Part shown: positions 15,036-22,657 of the stretch, one piece after another
Position numbering within the stretch: the first letter of the stretch is position 1
How the letters are laid out: each line of letters starts with the position of its first letter
NCBI GenBank assembly: GCA_018269075.1
Contig: JAFDVJ010000001.1
Coordinates: 1-46,993 of the forward strand
Origin: Acidobacteriota bacterium
Lineage (GTDB): Bacteria > Acidobacteriota > Blastocatellia > Pyrinomonadales > Pyrinomonadaceae
DNA length: 46,993 nucleotides
Direction: 5' to 3'
The notes under the pieces: model-generated
What the model saw: only the letters and a program-made list of their open reading frames with translations
What the model was told of the DNA's origin: nothing
The model's database searches: none
Position numbers and translations under genes: made by a program

Positions 15036-16877
15036 ATGGAAAACTATTCCGGGAAAATCTACAGTTTTGACAAGTTTCAACTCGACGCCGGCGAGCGGCT
15101 CCTGTTCGACGGCGAGCGGACGCTGCCGCTCGCGCCGAAGGTCTTCGACACGCTGCTCCTGCTCGTCGAAAACGCCGGCCGCATCCTCGGCAAGGAACGG
15201 ATGCTCAAGGAGATCTGGGAGGACAGCTTCGTCGAGGAAAACAATCTCGCCCAGAACATCTCGTATCTGCGCCGGATCTTAGGCGAAACCAAAGACCATA
15301 AATTCATCGAAACCGTCCCGAAATTCGGCTACCGCTTCATCGCCCCGGTCGAACTGCTCGAACCCGAGACCGAGACGGTCACGTTCGAACGCACGCAGGC
15401 GCGGATTCTGATTCGCGAGGTGATCGAGGACGCCGGAGAAGAAGAAGGGGAGAAGGGGAGAAGGGGAGAAGGGGAGATTGTCTTCGACTCTTCGGCGGGA
15501 GTCGTTCCGTCTCCTCTTCTCCCCTTCTCCTCTTCTCCTCTTCTCCCTTCGGCGGTGCCGGAGACCCGCTACGTCGAGAACGGGGACGTCAACATCGCTT
15601 ATCAGGTGATCGGCGACGGCGATCTCGACGTCGTGTTCGTGATGGGCTGGATCTCGCATCTCGAATATTTCTGGAAGCATCACCTGTTCGCTTCGTTTCT
15701 GAGCCGGCTCGCCTCTTTTTCGCGGCTCATCCTGTTCGACAAGCGCGGGACCGGATTGTCGGACCGCGTCCCGCTCTCGGAGCTGCCGACGCTCGAACAG
15801 CGAATGGAGGACGTCCACGCGGTGATGAACGCCGTCGGGTCGGAACGCGCCGTCCTGATCGGCGTTTCCGAGGGCGGGCCGATGTGCTCGCTCTTCGCGG
15901 CGACCTATCCCGAACGGACGACCGCGCTCGTGATGATCGGCACCTACGCCAAGCGGATCAAGGACGAGGATTATCCGTGGGGCGTCTCGGCCGAAGACCG
16001 CGAGACGTTCTTCGAGACGATGCGGCGCGACTGGGGAAAGCCCGTCGGGGTCGAGGAGCGCGCGCCGTCGCTCGCCGCCGACGAGGAATTCCGCGCGTGG
16101 TGGGCCGAATACCTGCGGATGGGCGCGAGTCCGGGCGCGGCGGTCGCGCTCACGAAGATGAACGCCGAGATCGACGTCCGCCACGTGCTGCCGTCGATCC
16201 GCGTGCCGACGCTCGTCATCCACCGGAGCGGCGATCTCTGTCTGAAGGTCGAGGAGGGCCGCTACGTCGCGTCGCTGATCCCGGCCTCGAAATACGTCGA
16301 GATGCCGGGCATCGACCATCTGCCGTTCGTCGGCGACGCCGACGCGATGCTCGACGAGATCGAGGAGTTTCTGACCGGAATGCGGCGCGCCGACGAGTAT
16401 GACCGGGTGCTCGCGACGGTTCTTCACGTCAAGATCATCGACCCGGCGCAGCAGGCGCGCGAGATCGGCGACTGGGACAACTTTATGGAGCGCTCGGGCG
16501 TCTATGTCCGCCGCCAGATCGAGCTTTTCAAGGGGCGCGAGGTTTTGTTCGATGAGACCGGGCTGGTCGCGGTCTTCGACGGCCCGGCGCGCGCGATCCG
16601 CTGCGCGATGGCGATCAACGATTCGGCGCGGCGCTTGAACATCCGCGTCAAGAGCGGCCTTCACACCGGCGAATGCGAGGTCCGCGGCGACCGTTACAGC
16701 GGCCTCGCGGTCGAGCTCGCTCGCCAGATCGCCGACGAAGCGCTGCTCGGCGAGATCCTCGCCTCGCGGACGGTCAAGGACCTCGTCGCCGGCTCGGGCC
16801 TCGGCTTCGTCGAAAACGCCGTCAAATCGTTCCCCGACATCCAGGGCGAATGGCGTTTGTTCACGGTTATGCGATGA
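15036..16877 (+). CDS. Winged-helix regulator fused to alpha/beta hydrolase and degenerate adenylate-cyclase domain (613 aa)
   Basis: Residues 5-105 form an OmpR/PhoB (Trans_reg_C) winged helix without a receiver domain, with recognition helix around EENNLAQNISYLRRIL (68-82) and wing KFGYRF. A low-complexity linker (about 134-175) is built from octamer repeat DNA. Residues 178-450 are an alpha/beta hydrolase with an intact-looking triad: nucleophile Ser278 in GVSEGG, Asp400 and His428 (GIDHLPF). Residues 455-613 align with class III cyclase domains (FDGPARAIRCAMAIN, GLHTGECEVRGD, ASRTVKDLVAGSG). The two metal-binding aspartates are replaced: Lys466 where FTDI is usual, and Thr508 where AGDG is usual. 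So it probably cannot make cAMP, and the domain may be a sensor or dimeriser. No transmembrane span, so cytosolic. The ATG at 15036 gives the complete winged helix. Confidence 0.9.
   Translation: MENYSGKIYSFDKFQLDAGERLLFDGERTLPLAPKVFDTLLLLVENAGRILGKERMLKEIWEDSFVEENNLAQNISYLRRILGETKDHKFIETVPKFGYRFIAPVELLEPETETVTFERTQARILIREVIEDAGEEEGEKGRRGEGEIVFDSSAGVVPSPLLPFSSSPLLPSAVPETRYVENGDVNIAYQVIGDGDLDVVFVMGWISHLEYFWKHHLFASFLSRLASFSRLILFDKRGTGLSDRVPLSELPTLEQRMEDVHAVMNAVGSERAVLIGVSEGGPMCSLFAATYPERTTALVMIGTYAKRIKDEDYPWGVSAEDRETFFETMRRDWGKPVGVEERAPSLAADEEFRAWWAEYLRMGASPGAAVALTKMNAEIDVRHVLPSIRVPTLVIHRSGDLCLKVEEGRYVASLIPASKYVEMPGIDHLPFVGDADAMLDEIEEFLTGMRRADEYDRVLATVLHVKIIDPAQQAREIGDWDNFMERSGVYVRRQIELFKGREVLFDETGLVAVFDGPARAIRCAMAINDSARRLNIRVKSGLHTGECEVRGDRYSGLAVELARQIADEALLGEILASRTVKDLVAGSGLGFVENAVKSFPDIQGEWRLFTVMR
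15441..15547. repeat. Octamer repeats in inverted orientation inside a coding sequence
   Basis: (GGGGAGAA) is repeated about four times at 15447-15477. The opposite-sense TCTCC/TTCTCC run lies at 15510-15547, so the pair could fold as a hairpin. The insert encodes the Glu/Gly/Arg-rich then Pro/Ser/Leu-rich linker of the regulator. The same repeat type stands at the right edge of the window (46971-46993). Confidence 0.85.
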
Positions 16878-17101
16878 ACCGATACCGGATGCCGGCGTTC
16901 CGGGCGGAAGATTTTCGGAAACTGTTTGAGAATTCAGGGTTCGCCGCTCGATGCCCGATGCTCGCCGGATCGGTTTCGTCGTCGGATTAATGCGCTTTTA
17001 AAACCGAATCGGTGACGAAAATGTCGAACGAACACGGCCGCCGTCGCTGAAAGGGCAATGGCATTGAGCTAAGCGAGAAAGATAAATATACTGAACGGTT
17101 A

Positions 17102-17396
17102 AATAGGCCGCGGATGAACACGGATTTGGCGGATTTACGCGGATTTCTTTCATTACAGCGGGTGACAAAACTTGTTGGAATAATAGGCGTTAAACTCGCG
17201 AACGGTTTTAAGCGATCCCTAAAAACACTAAAAACACGAAAGAAATTTAGTGTTTTTAGTGTTTTTAGCGAAAGAAAAAAAGCGCTCGCGGCCGGGGTCA
17301 ATGCTTTGTCCAATAAGTCCTGTCACTAACTATAAATAAAAAACGAAAGAAAAATCCGCGTGCAATCCGCCGAATCCGCATCATCCGCGGCCTATT
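17102..17396. repeat. CCGCGGATG-type inverted repeat enclosing another element
   Basis: The left arm (17102-17151) carries AATAGGCCGCGGATG, CACGGATTTGGCGGATTT and CGCGGATTTCTTTC. The right arm (17345-17396) is the reverse complement with a few mismatches. Between the arms sits the palindromic element at 17162-17327. This is the only sizeable content of the gene-free stretch 16878-17445 apart from about 220 bp of featureless DNA. Confidence 0.85.
17162..17327. repeat. Dispersed palindromic repeat element, copy 2
   Basis: The ends GTGACAAAACTTGTTGGA and TCCAATAAGTCCTGTCAC are inverted. The centre is CTAAAAACACTAAAAACACG / GAAATTTAGTGTTTTTAG. It aligns with copy 1 (14089-14250), including GGAATAAT, CGATCC, AAAAAAAGCGC, TCAATGCTTT and TCCAA. 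Confidence 0.87.
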
Positions 17397-17445
17397 GTTT
17401 TTCGGTCTCAACCAACTTTAGTCATTCAAGATATTGTCTGCTCGC

Positions 17446-18462
17446 TCACTCAAAGCCCGGCGCGACGAAGCTCAGGTCTGTGATCGAATCGGCGAGCGAT
17501 AAGACCTGCGGGGCGAAGTTGCCGCGTTTCGACTGGACGGAGACGACGACCGTTTGGCCGGCGGCGACGTCGTCGAAGCGGAAATAGCCGAACGAACTGG
17601 TCCGCGTCTGGCGGATCGGGCCGTCGGGAGCGGTCAGATAAACGATCGCGTTCGGGACGCCGCTGCCCGAAGCGAGCGCGACGCGGCCCGCGACCGTCAC
17701 GCCGGCGGCCGTCGGGGCCGATGCGGCCTTGACGTTGACCGAATCGTGCAGGCCGTTTCCGAACGAACCGAACGGAAATGCGATCGTCCAGTCCATCGCC
17801 GCCGAGAGGCCGGTCTGCAGCGTTCGACTGGCCGAAAATCTCACCCCGTTGGCATTGTTGGTGAGAGTTGCGATCTGCGTCTGTGTGACAATCGGCGTAA
17901 AAGTGGGCGGAATATCGTTTGTAGTATCTCCGACCGCGCCGATCAAGTCGATTGCCATATCGCCGGGCGTTCCGGCGACGGTGATCGGGCTTGCGGTCGC
18001 CGTGTTGCCGAAAGACACCGTGCCGGGATTTGTCAGCGGCGTCGTCTGGTCGACGTTTTTGAGCGAAAAAGCGATCGCGTTCTGAAGGCCCGGAGCACTC
18101 GCGTAAGTGACGTCCACGGCGGCGGTGACCGGCGTGCCCAGGTCGCCCATCAGGAGATAATATATATGCTGATTCGAATTGTTGTTGATCGACGATTGAA
18201 GACGCGTCAGGCCCTGACCGTTATAAGTGACGCTCGTCGGCAGGAAGGGCACGCCGCTGCTGAGGCTGGCGTTTCTGACGAGCACCATCAGGAGCGTTTT
18301 ATTGCCGGCCGGAACCGTCAGATTGGACAGCGTCAACGTGGTGCCGCCGACGATCGAGCCGGTCAAAGCGTTGTTGTCGTAAACGACCTGCGCGGACAGA
18401 CCGGCGGCCGGGATCAAAAATAAAGCGAAAAGCAAAACGATTCTGTGCATTGAATATTTCAT
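17446..18462 (-). CDS. Secreted protein with C-terminal carboxypeptidase-regulatory-like domain (338 aa)
   Basis: The ATG at 18462 opens a signal peptide (MKYSMHRIVLLFALFLIPAAGLSA). The reading frame is open for 53 more codons upstream, but that part runs through simple-repeat DNA and has no secretion signal. Residues about 25-245 look like a beta-rich extracellular domain of unknown function, of the kind often seen in secreted proteins (VTYNGQGLTRLQ, YYLLMGDLGTP, DVTYASAPG, GAVGDTTN). The last 85 residues (TAAGVTVAGRV...TRTSSFGYFRFDDVAAGQTVVVSVQSKR...FAPQVLSLADSITDLSF) match the C-termini of the 1667-, 2460- and 158-residue proteins. No repeat-array promoter is visible. It is probably a surface or secreted protein of unknown role. 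Confidence 0.85.
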   Translation of the reverse strand: MKYSMHRIVLLFALFLIPAAGLSAQVVYDNNALTGSIVGGTTLTLSNLTVPAGNKTLLMVLVRNASLSSGVPFLPTSVTYNGQGLTRLQSSINNNSNQHIYYLLMGDLGTPVTAAVDVTYASAPGLQNAIAFSLKNVDQTTPLTNPGTVSFGNTATASPITVAGTPGDMAIDLIGAVGDTTNDIPPTFTPIVTQTQIATLTNNANGVRFSASRTLQTGLSAAMDWTIAFPFGSFGNGLHDSVNVKAASAPTAAGVTVAGRVALASGSGVPNAIVYLTAPDGPIRQTRTSSFGYFRFDDVAAGQTVVVSVQSKRGNFAPQVLSLADSITDLSFVAPGFE

Positions 18463-18470
18463 ATGTTTCC

Positions 18471-18498
18471 GTTCGTTGTTCGTCGCTCGTCGTTCGTT
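18471..18498. repeat. Heptamer tandem repeat, GTTCGTC type
   Basis: Four 7-base units (GTTCGTT, GTTCGTC, GCTCGTC, GTTCGTT) lie directly upstream of the start codon at 18462, where the promoter or leader of that gene would be expected. Confidence 0.85.
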
Positions 18499-19019
18499 TC
18501 GGGTAAACGCGGCCCGTTCGTCGTCAAATGCGGCGATCGACGTTCGGCGAACAACAAAACCTTCCCTCCCAAAAAGTTTCGTCATCATCACGCGCGCATC
18601 TTCTAAGGACGCGGCGCGCAAGTCGTGTTTCTCGTTGAGTAGGCGGCATTATCTCACATTCTGATAACGGCTTACAAGCAATGAAAGCGGCTCGGCGCGT
18701 CGATCGCGGATCGTCGACCGCGGCGGTCTTTTTTGAATCGTTTCGGGGCGGCAAAGGCCGCCCCGAAACGAACCGGCGGCGAAAATTATCCGCCGCCGGC
18801 GCGGGGCAGGAAGTTTGAAAAACGCACAAACGCTCCATTTCCACGAAGATAAAAGGGAAATGAAACGCTCGACGCCGCTTTCGCGACGTTTGCCGGCCGC
18901 GATGCCGGCGCTCCGGGGTTGGCCGGCGCTCCGGTCTTTAAAATAGAACCGGCGATGTTCCGGGCCTTCAGCCCGACGCTTCGCCGGTTCATTATAATTG
19001 TTGCTTCAGATCGGGGCCT
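18499..19019. other. Intergenic region with hairpins, no gene seen
   Basis: No supported gene. It holds a 14-bp perfect inverted repeat CGTTTCGGGGCGGC / GCCGCCCCGAAACG (18739-18770), a second pair CCGGCGGCG / CGCCGCCGG (18773-18799), and a direct duplication of GCCGGCGCTCCGG near 18905-18932. Neither hairpin has a proper T-tract, so they are not called terminators. Confidence 0.6.
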
Positions 19020-19101
19020 GAGTCGAGAGTCCTGAGTCCGGGGCCGAATCGGAAAGATCGAACCCGCGGACTCTCGACTCCCGACTCCCGACTCCCGACT
19101 T
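19020..19101. repeat. Inverted pair of heptamer tandem repeats (GAGTCxx / CGACTCC)
   Basis: GAGTCGA, GAGTCCT and GAGTCCG on the left face CGACTCC repeated three times plus CGACTT on the right, with a GC-rich spacer. The arms are complementary, so the RNA could form a hairpin. It lies 52 bp beyond the stop of the gene at 19153, without a T-run in that direction. Confidence 0.8.
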
Positions 19102-19152
19102 TTACTTCATCCCCTCGTCACCTCCCGCCTTCCGGCGTCCCGGCTTATTTTT

Positions 19153-20385
19153 TCAACGGCTTCTTGACGTGTCGGTGCCCGAATCGTAAAAATAATAATT
19201 GCCGCTCCGGTTATCGCGGCCGTCCGCGCCGTTCGGATCGAGCGCCGGATCGTCGGTCGACGGATCGTCGACGTCGAAGACGCGGAATCTGATGATTTTA
19301 CCGGCGAGCGCTTCGCCGAGCCGGGCGACGACCGTGACATACTGCCGGCGCAGAGAATCGGCCGGCGTTTCGAGCGGCGTTTTGTTTTCGGGATAGATCC
19401 GCAGACCGCCGCCCTGCGCCGACGGATTATTGTCGAGCGCGACGTTCGGGCTCGACATCGAACTGTTCGCATAGGTTTCGAATCTGACCGACGCGACGTT
19501 GAAGACCCGCATCGAAAACGGCGCGATGCACGGCAGCGCGGCGCCGCAGGCCGTGATCTGCGGAACCGGCGCGAGTCCGTTGCCGGCCGTCAGACCCTTA
19601 ACGAAAAAGTAAGCCGTTTCGCCCGTCCCGTCCGCGCCGATCCGGATCGGAACATCGAGCGCGGCGGAAAACGCGCCGGTCGGCGTCGCCGCATATAAAA
19701 AGGCGCTCGCGTTCGTCGTCCCGACGTGGAAAATGTCGTTGGTGTTCGGCGTGCCGTTCGTGACCTTGATCTTGATGTTCGACGTCCAGCCGACCGGCAG
19801 CTCCGAAATATACGAAAACAGACTGCTCGCCGCCGATCCGGGCGCGGGCGCCGACCGGATGTTGATGTTCAGCGTATTGCCGTCGTTATTGATCGTCGTG
19901 TAAGCCCACAGCGTGTTGGCGCCGGCCGCGATCCCTTTGACATAAATATTCGGGCTGCGCGCGTAGCCGGCGGCGCTGCGCGTCAGCGGGATCGTCACGG
20001 TATCGGTAAACGGCCCGTTCGGATTCGTCGATACTTTGGCGAGCGCCGGATTGAAGGTCGTCACCGTGTAACTGTCGCTGGAAAAGAAAATGCCGCTTTC
20101 GACATAGGTTTCGAAATAAAACGTCGCGACCGTGCCGACCTCGATGTCGGTCGCGCCCGCCGCTCTGACGCAGGTGTCGATCGGGTAATTGTCGGAAAGG
20201 TCGGGACAGCCCGCGACCGCCGGATTCATCAATCCGAAGACGTTTTTTTCGCTTGCGGCGAAAAACATACTGCCGGCCGCGACGGAAATCGCCAGAGCCT
20301 GGAAGACCAGAAAAATGCAGGCCGCCCGCCGCGCGCGGCCCCGGAGCGTTTGTTTCCCCGACTGTTCGGTTAATATTCGTTTCAT
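19153..20385 (-). CDS. Secreted beta-rich protein of unknown function (410 aa), C-terminus possibly truncated
   Basis: The ATG at 20385 has a strong GGAGG about 10 bases upstream. After a charged N-terminus (MKRILTEQSGKQ) a hydrophobic segment (about 22-42) acts as signal peptide or anchor. The body is beta-rich: ATFYFETYVESG, TVTIPLTRSAAGYARSPNIYVKGIAAG, SNIKIKVTNG, NIYxxx-like strands and a Ser/Thr-rich middle. Near the end, GEALAGKIIRFRVFDVDDPSTDDPALDPNGADGRDNRSGN looks like the beginning of an Ig-like module, but the chain stops about 10 residues later (SGTDTSRSR). This suggests a premature stop or frameshift. The promoter carries a complete four-hexamer CTTCAG array. I do not recognise the family. 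Confidence 0.8.
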   Translation of the reverse strand: MKRILTEQSGKQTLRGRARRAACIFLVFQALAISVAAGSMFFAASEKNVFGLMNPAVAGCPDLSDNYPIDTCVRAAGATDIEVGTVATFYFETYVESGIFFSSDSYTVTTFNPALAKVSTNPNGPFTDTVTIPLTRSAAGYARSPNIYVKGIAAGANTLWAYTTINNDGNTLNINIRSAPAPGSAASSLFSYISELPVGWTSNIKIKVTNGTPNTNDIFHVGTTNASAFLYAATPTGAFSAALDVPIRIGADGTGETAYFFVKGLTAGNGLAPVPQITACGAALPCIAPFSMRVFNVASVRFETYANSSMSSPNVALDNNPSAQGGGLRIYPENKTPLETPADSLRRQYVTVVARLGEALAGKIIRFRVFDVDDPSTDDPALDPNGADGRDNRSGNYYFYDSGTDTSRSR

Positions 20386-20452
20386 ATTCGCGTACCTCCA
20401 AAAAAAAATCGATCGCGGGAATTAAAATCGAATTCTCGTTCGACCCGTGATC

Positions 20453-20530
20453 AGAATAAGGCCGGAACGCGGCGCGAATCTTTAGGAATTTCTGAAACTA
20501 TTCTGAGGTTTTTTTGAAAAAATTATGAAG
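20453..20530 (-). promoter_or_regulatory. CTTCAG-array promoter, site E
   Basis: Plus-strand hexamers CTGAAA (20492), CTGAGG (20503), TTGAAA (20514) and ATGAAG (20525) are 11 bp apart. CTTTAG is at 20480-20485 and TATTCT (plus strand AGAATA) at 20453-20458 after 21 bp, 67 bp from the start codon at 20385. The transporter gene at 20592 starts on the other side, 62 bp from the end of the array. Confidence 0.8.
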
Positions 20531-20555
20531 CGACGCCGGGAGCCGTCTTTTTTCT

Positions 20556-20583
20556 TTGCAAATCGGTGAATTTTCGTTATCCT
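20556..20583 (+). promoter_or_regulatory. Possible promoter of the transporter gene
   Basis: TTGCAA (20556-20561) and TATCCT (20578-20583) are 16 bp apart. The ATG at 20592 is only 8 bases beyond the -10 box and has no Shine-Dalgarno sequence, so the message may be leaderless. Weak evidence. Confidence 0.35.
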
Positions 20584-20591
20584 TTCCACAA

Positions 20592-22391
20592 ATGACTGTC
20601 GCAATCGGTATCACCTTAGGTTTGCTGCTCGTCGCGCTGATCCTCTTCGGCACGGAAAAAATCCCGGTCGACGTGGTCGGCATCCTGCTCGTCATCGGGC
20701 TCGTGCTGACCGGCGTATTAAATGTCAACGAGGCGCTCGCCGGGTTCGGCGACAACGTCATCGTGACGATCGGCGGCCTTTTCGTGCTGACCGGCGGATT
20801 GATCAAGACGGGCGTCGTCGATCTGATCGGGCGGCGGCTCTACAAGATTTCCGGCAACAACGAGTTTTTATTGACGGCGCTGATCATGGTCGTCGCGGCC
20901 GTCTCGGCGTCGGTTTTGAAGAATACGACGACGACCGCGATGTTTCTGCCGGTCGTCATCGGGCTCGCCGAACGCGCCAAGATCCCGCCTTCGAAATTAT
21001 TGATGCCGCTCGCGTTCGGCGCGATTCTCGGTGGGAGCTGCACCTTGATCGGAACCTCGACGAATCTCGCCGTCTCGGGCGCGATGACGCGTTACGGGAT
21101 GGATCCGTATTCGATGTTCGAACTCGCGCCGGTCGGCATCCTGACCTTCGCCTTCGGGATGCTCTATATGCTGTTCGCCGGCCGCAAGCTGCTGCCCGCG
21201 CGCGGCGGCGAGGATTCGCTGACCGAGCAGTATCACATCCGCGAATACATCTCCGAGCTTTTGGTGCTGCCCGGCTCGCACCTGATCGGCAAGACTTTGG
21301 GCGAGGCGGACATCAACCGCGAGCTCGATCTGAACGTGCTCGGCATCATCCGCGGCCGGGAACAGAAGATCGCGCCGGCCGCGAAAGAGCGGATCGAGCT
21401 CAACGACCTGCTGATCGTCGAGGGCAAGCTCGCCAACATTCTCAACGTCAAGACCGAGGCCGGACTCGAGATCAAGGCCGATTTCAAGCTCAACGACGAG
21501 GTTCTCGAAGGCGGCAGCGTCGAGCTCTTCGAGGTGATGGTGATGCGCGATTCGCGCCTCGTCGGACAGACGCTGAAATCGATCCGCTTCCGGCAGGTCT
21601 TCGATCTGACGGTGCTCGCGATCAACCGTCACGGCGAGACGATCGTCGAAAAGCTGAGCGAGGTGATGCTCCGGTTCGGCGACGTGCTGCTCGTCCAGGG
21701 CACGCGCGAGGAGATCGAGCCATTGGTCGCCGAGCGCGAGATGCTGCTCCTCGAAGACGTTTCGAAGGGCGCGCTGCGGACCGAAAAACAGCCGTGGGCG
21801 CTCGCCGCGTTCGGGCTTTTTCTGGCGCTTTCGCTCTCGAAGGTCGTCGTCGGCTACGAGATCCCGCTCGCGATCTGCGTGCTGCTCGGCGTGCTGCTGC
21901 TGCTCGCGACGAAAACCGTCCGCTACGCCGAGCTCTACACGCTGATCGATTTCCGGCTGCTCGTGCTGATCGCCTGTATGATGAGCTTTGGCGTCGCGAT
22001 GGAGAAGACCGGGACGGACAAATATCTGGCCGGTCTGATCGTGCTCTATTTCGAGCATTACGGCGCGATCGCCGTGCTCGCCGGCTTTTTCCTGCTGACG
22101 GTCGTGCTGACGCAGCCGATGTCGAACCAGGCGGCCGCGCTCGTCGTGCTGCCGGTCGCGGTGAAAACGGCGATCGCGCTGGGACTCAACCCGCGCACCT
22201 TCGCTGTCGCCGTCACCTACGCCGCTTCTTTTTCCTTTATCACGCCGTTGGAGCCGGCCTGCGTGCTCGTCTACACGCCGGGCCGGTATAAATTTATGGA
22301 CTTCGTCAAGATCGGCACCATCTTAACGATCGTCGTCTTCGTCGTCGCGATCCTGCTCGTTCCGGTCTTCTGGGACATCCACGCCAAATGA
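20592..22391 (+). CDS. SLC13/DASS-type permease with two TrkA-C domains (599 aa)
   Basis: An inner-membrane transporter of the divalent anion:Na+ symporter superfamily. About five membrane segments fill residues 1-190 and six more fill 395-599, separated by a soluble part with two RCK_C/TrkA-C domains (about 215-290 and 305-380; ISELLVLPGSHLIGKTLGEADI and VMVMRDSRLVGQTLKSIRFR). The conserved loops LKNTTTTAMFLPVVI with GGSCTLIGTSTNLAVSG, and TQPMSNQAAALVVLPVA, are typical of the family. Substrate unknown (dicarboxylate, sulfate or another anion). An in-frame TTG at 20556 would add 12 residues; the ATG at 20592 is preferred because the first helix starts there. Monocistronic, with a terminator at 22534. 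Confidence 0.92.
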   Translation: MTVAIGITLGLLLVALILFGTEKIPVDVVGILLVIGLVLTGVLNVNEALAGFGDNVIVTIGGLFVLTGGLIKTGVVDLIGRRLYKISGNNEFLLTALIMVVAAVSASVLKNTTTTAMFLPVVIGLAERAKIPPSKLLMPLAFGAILGGSCTLIGTSTNLAVSGAMTRYGMDPYSMFELAPVGILTFAFGMLYMLFAGRKLLPARGGEDSLTEQYHIREYISELLVLPGSHLIGKTLGEADINRELDLNVLGIIRGREQKIAPAAKERIELNDLLIVEGKLANILNVKTEAGLEIKADFKLNDEVLEGGSVELFEVMVMRDSRLVGQTLKSIRFRQVFDLTVLAINRHGETIVEKLSEVMLRFGDVLLVQGTREEIEPLVAEREMLLLEDVSKGALRTEKQPWALAAFGLFLALSLSKVVVGYEIPLAICVLLGVLLLLATKTVRYAELYTLIDFRLLVLIACMMSFGVAMEKTGTDKYLAGLIVLYFEHYGAIAVLAGFFLLTVVLTQPMSNQAAALVVLPVAVKTAIALGLNPRTFAVAVTYAASFSFITPLEPACVLVYTPGRYKFMDFVKIGTILTIVVFVVAILLVPVFWDIHAK

Positions 22392-22395
22392 GGTC

Positions 22396-22430
22396 GATTT
22401 CGGATTTCGGATTGCGGATTTCGGATTGAT
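22396..22430. repeat. Heptamer tandem repeat, GATTTCG type
   Basis: Five units: GATTTCG, GATTTCG, GATTGCG, GATTTCG, GATTGAT, starting 5 bp after the transporter stop codon. The same type lies at 111-145 (reverse sense) and inside the gene at 11551-11585. Confidence 0.9.
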
Positions 22431-22533
22431 CGAAATTGAAACGGCCTGCTTTTCCGCGGCAATTAAAGGAATCAAGCGGAAAACCTTCAGTTGCAATTAT
22501 TTATCCGAAAAGGCGTGATTTGATGATCGATTC

Positions 22534-22577
22534 GGAAGGGCGGCCCGAGCTTTTCGGGCCGCCCTTCCGTATATTTT
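22534..22577 (+). terminator. Rho-independent terminator
   Basis: A 15-bp stem GGAAGGGCGGCCCGA / TTCGGGCCGCCCTTCC has a short loop, followed by a T-rich stretch (GTATATTTTG). It lies about 140 bp beyond the transporter gene. Confidence 0.75.
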
Positions 22578-22657
22578 GTTCTCTGGTCTTCGATCCCGGT
22601 TTTCGATTTCCTTTCAAAGGTCAAAGATCAAAGGCCATCGAAACCATCTAAAGAAAC

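Noticed and set aside
18463..18720. Search for an array promoter ahead of the 338-residue secreted protein
   Set aside because: No hexamers with 11-bp period; only the GTTCGTC heptamer run and a weak GATAAT-like box.
18739..18770. Strong GC-rich hairpin as a terminator
   Set aside because: No T-run on the correct side and no gene ending nearby.
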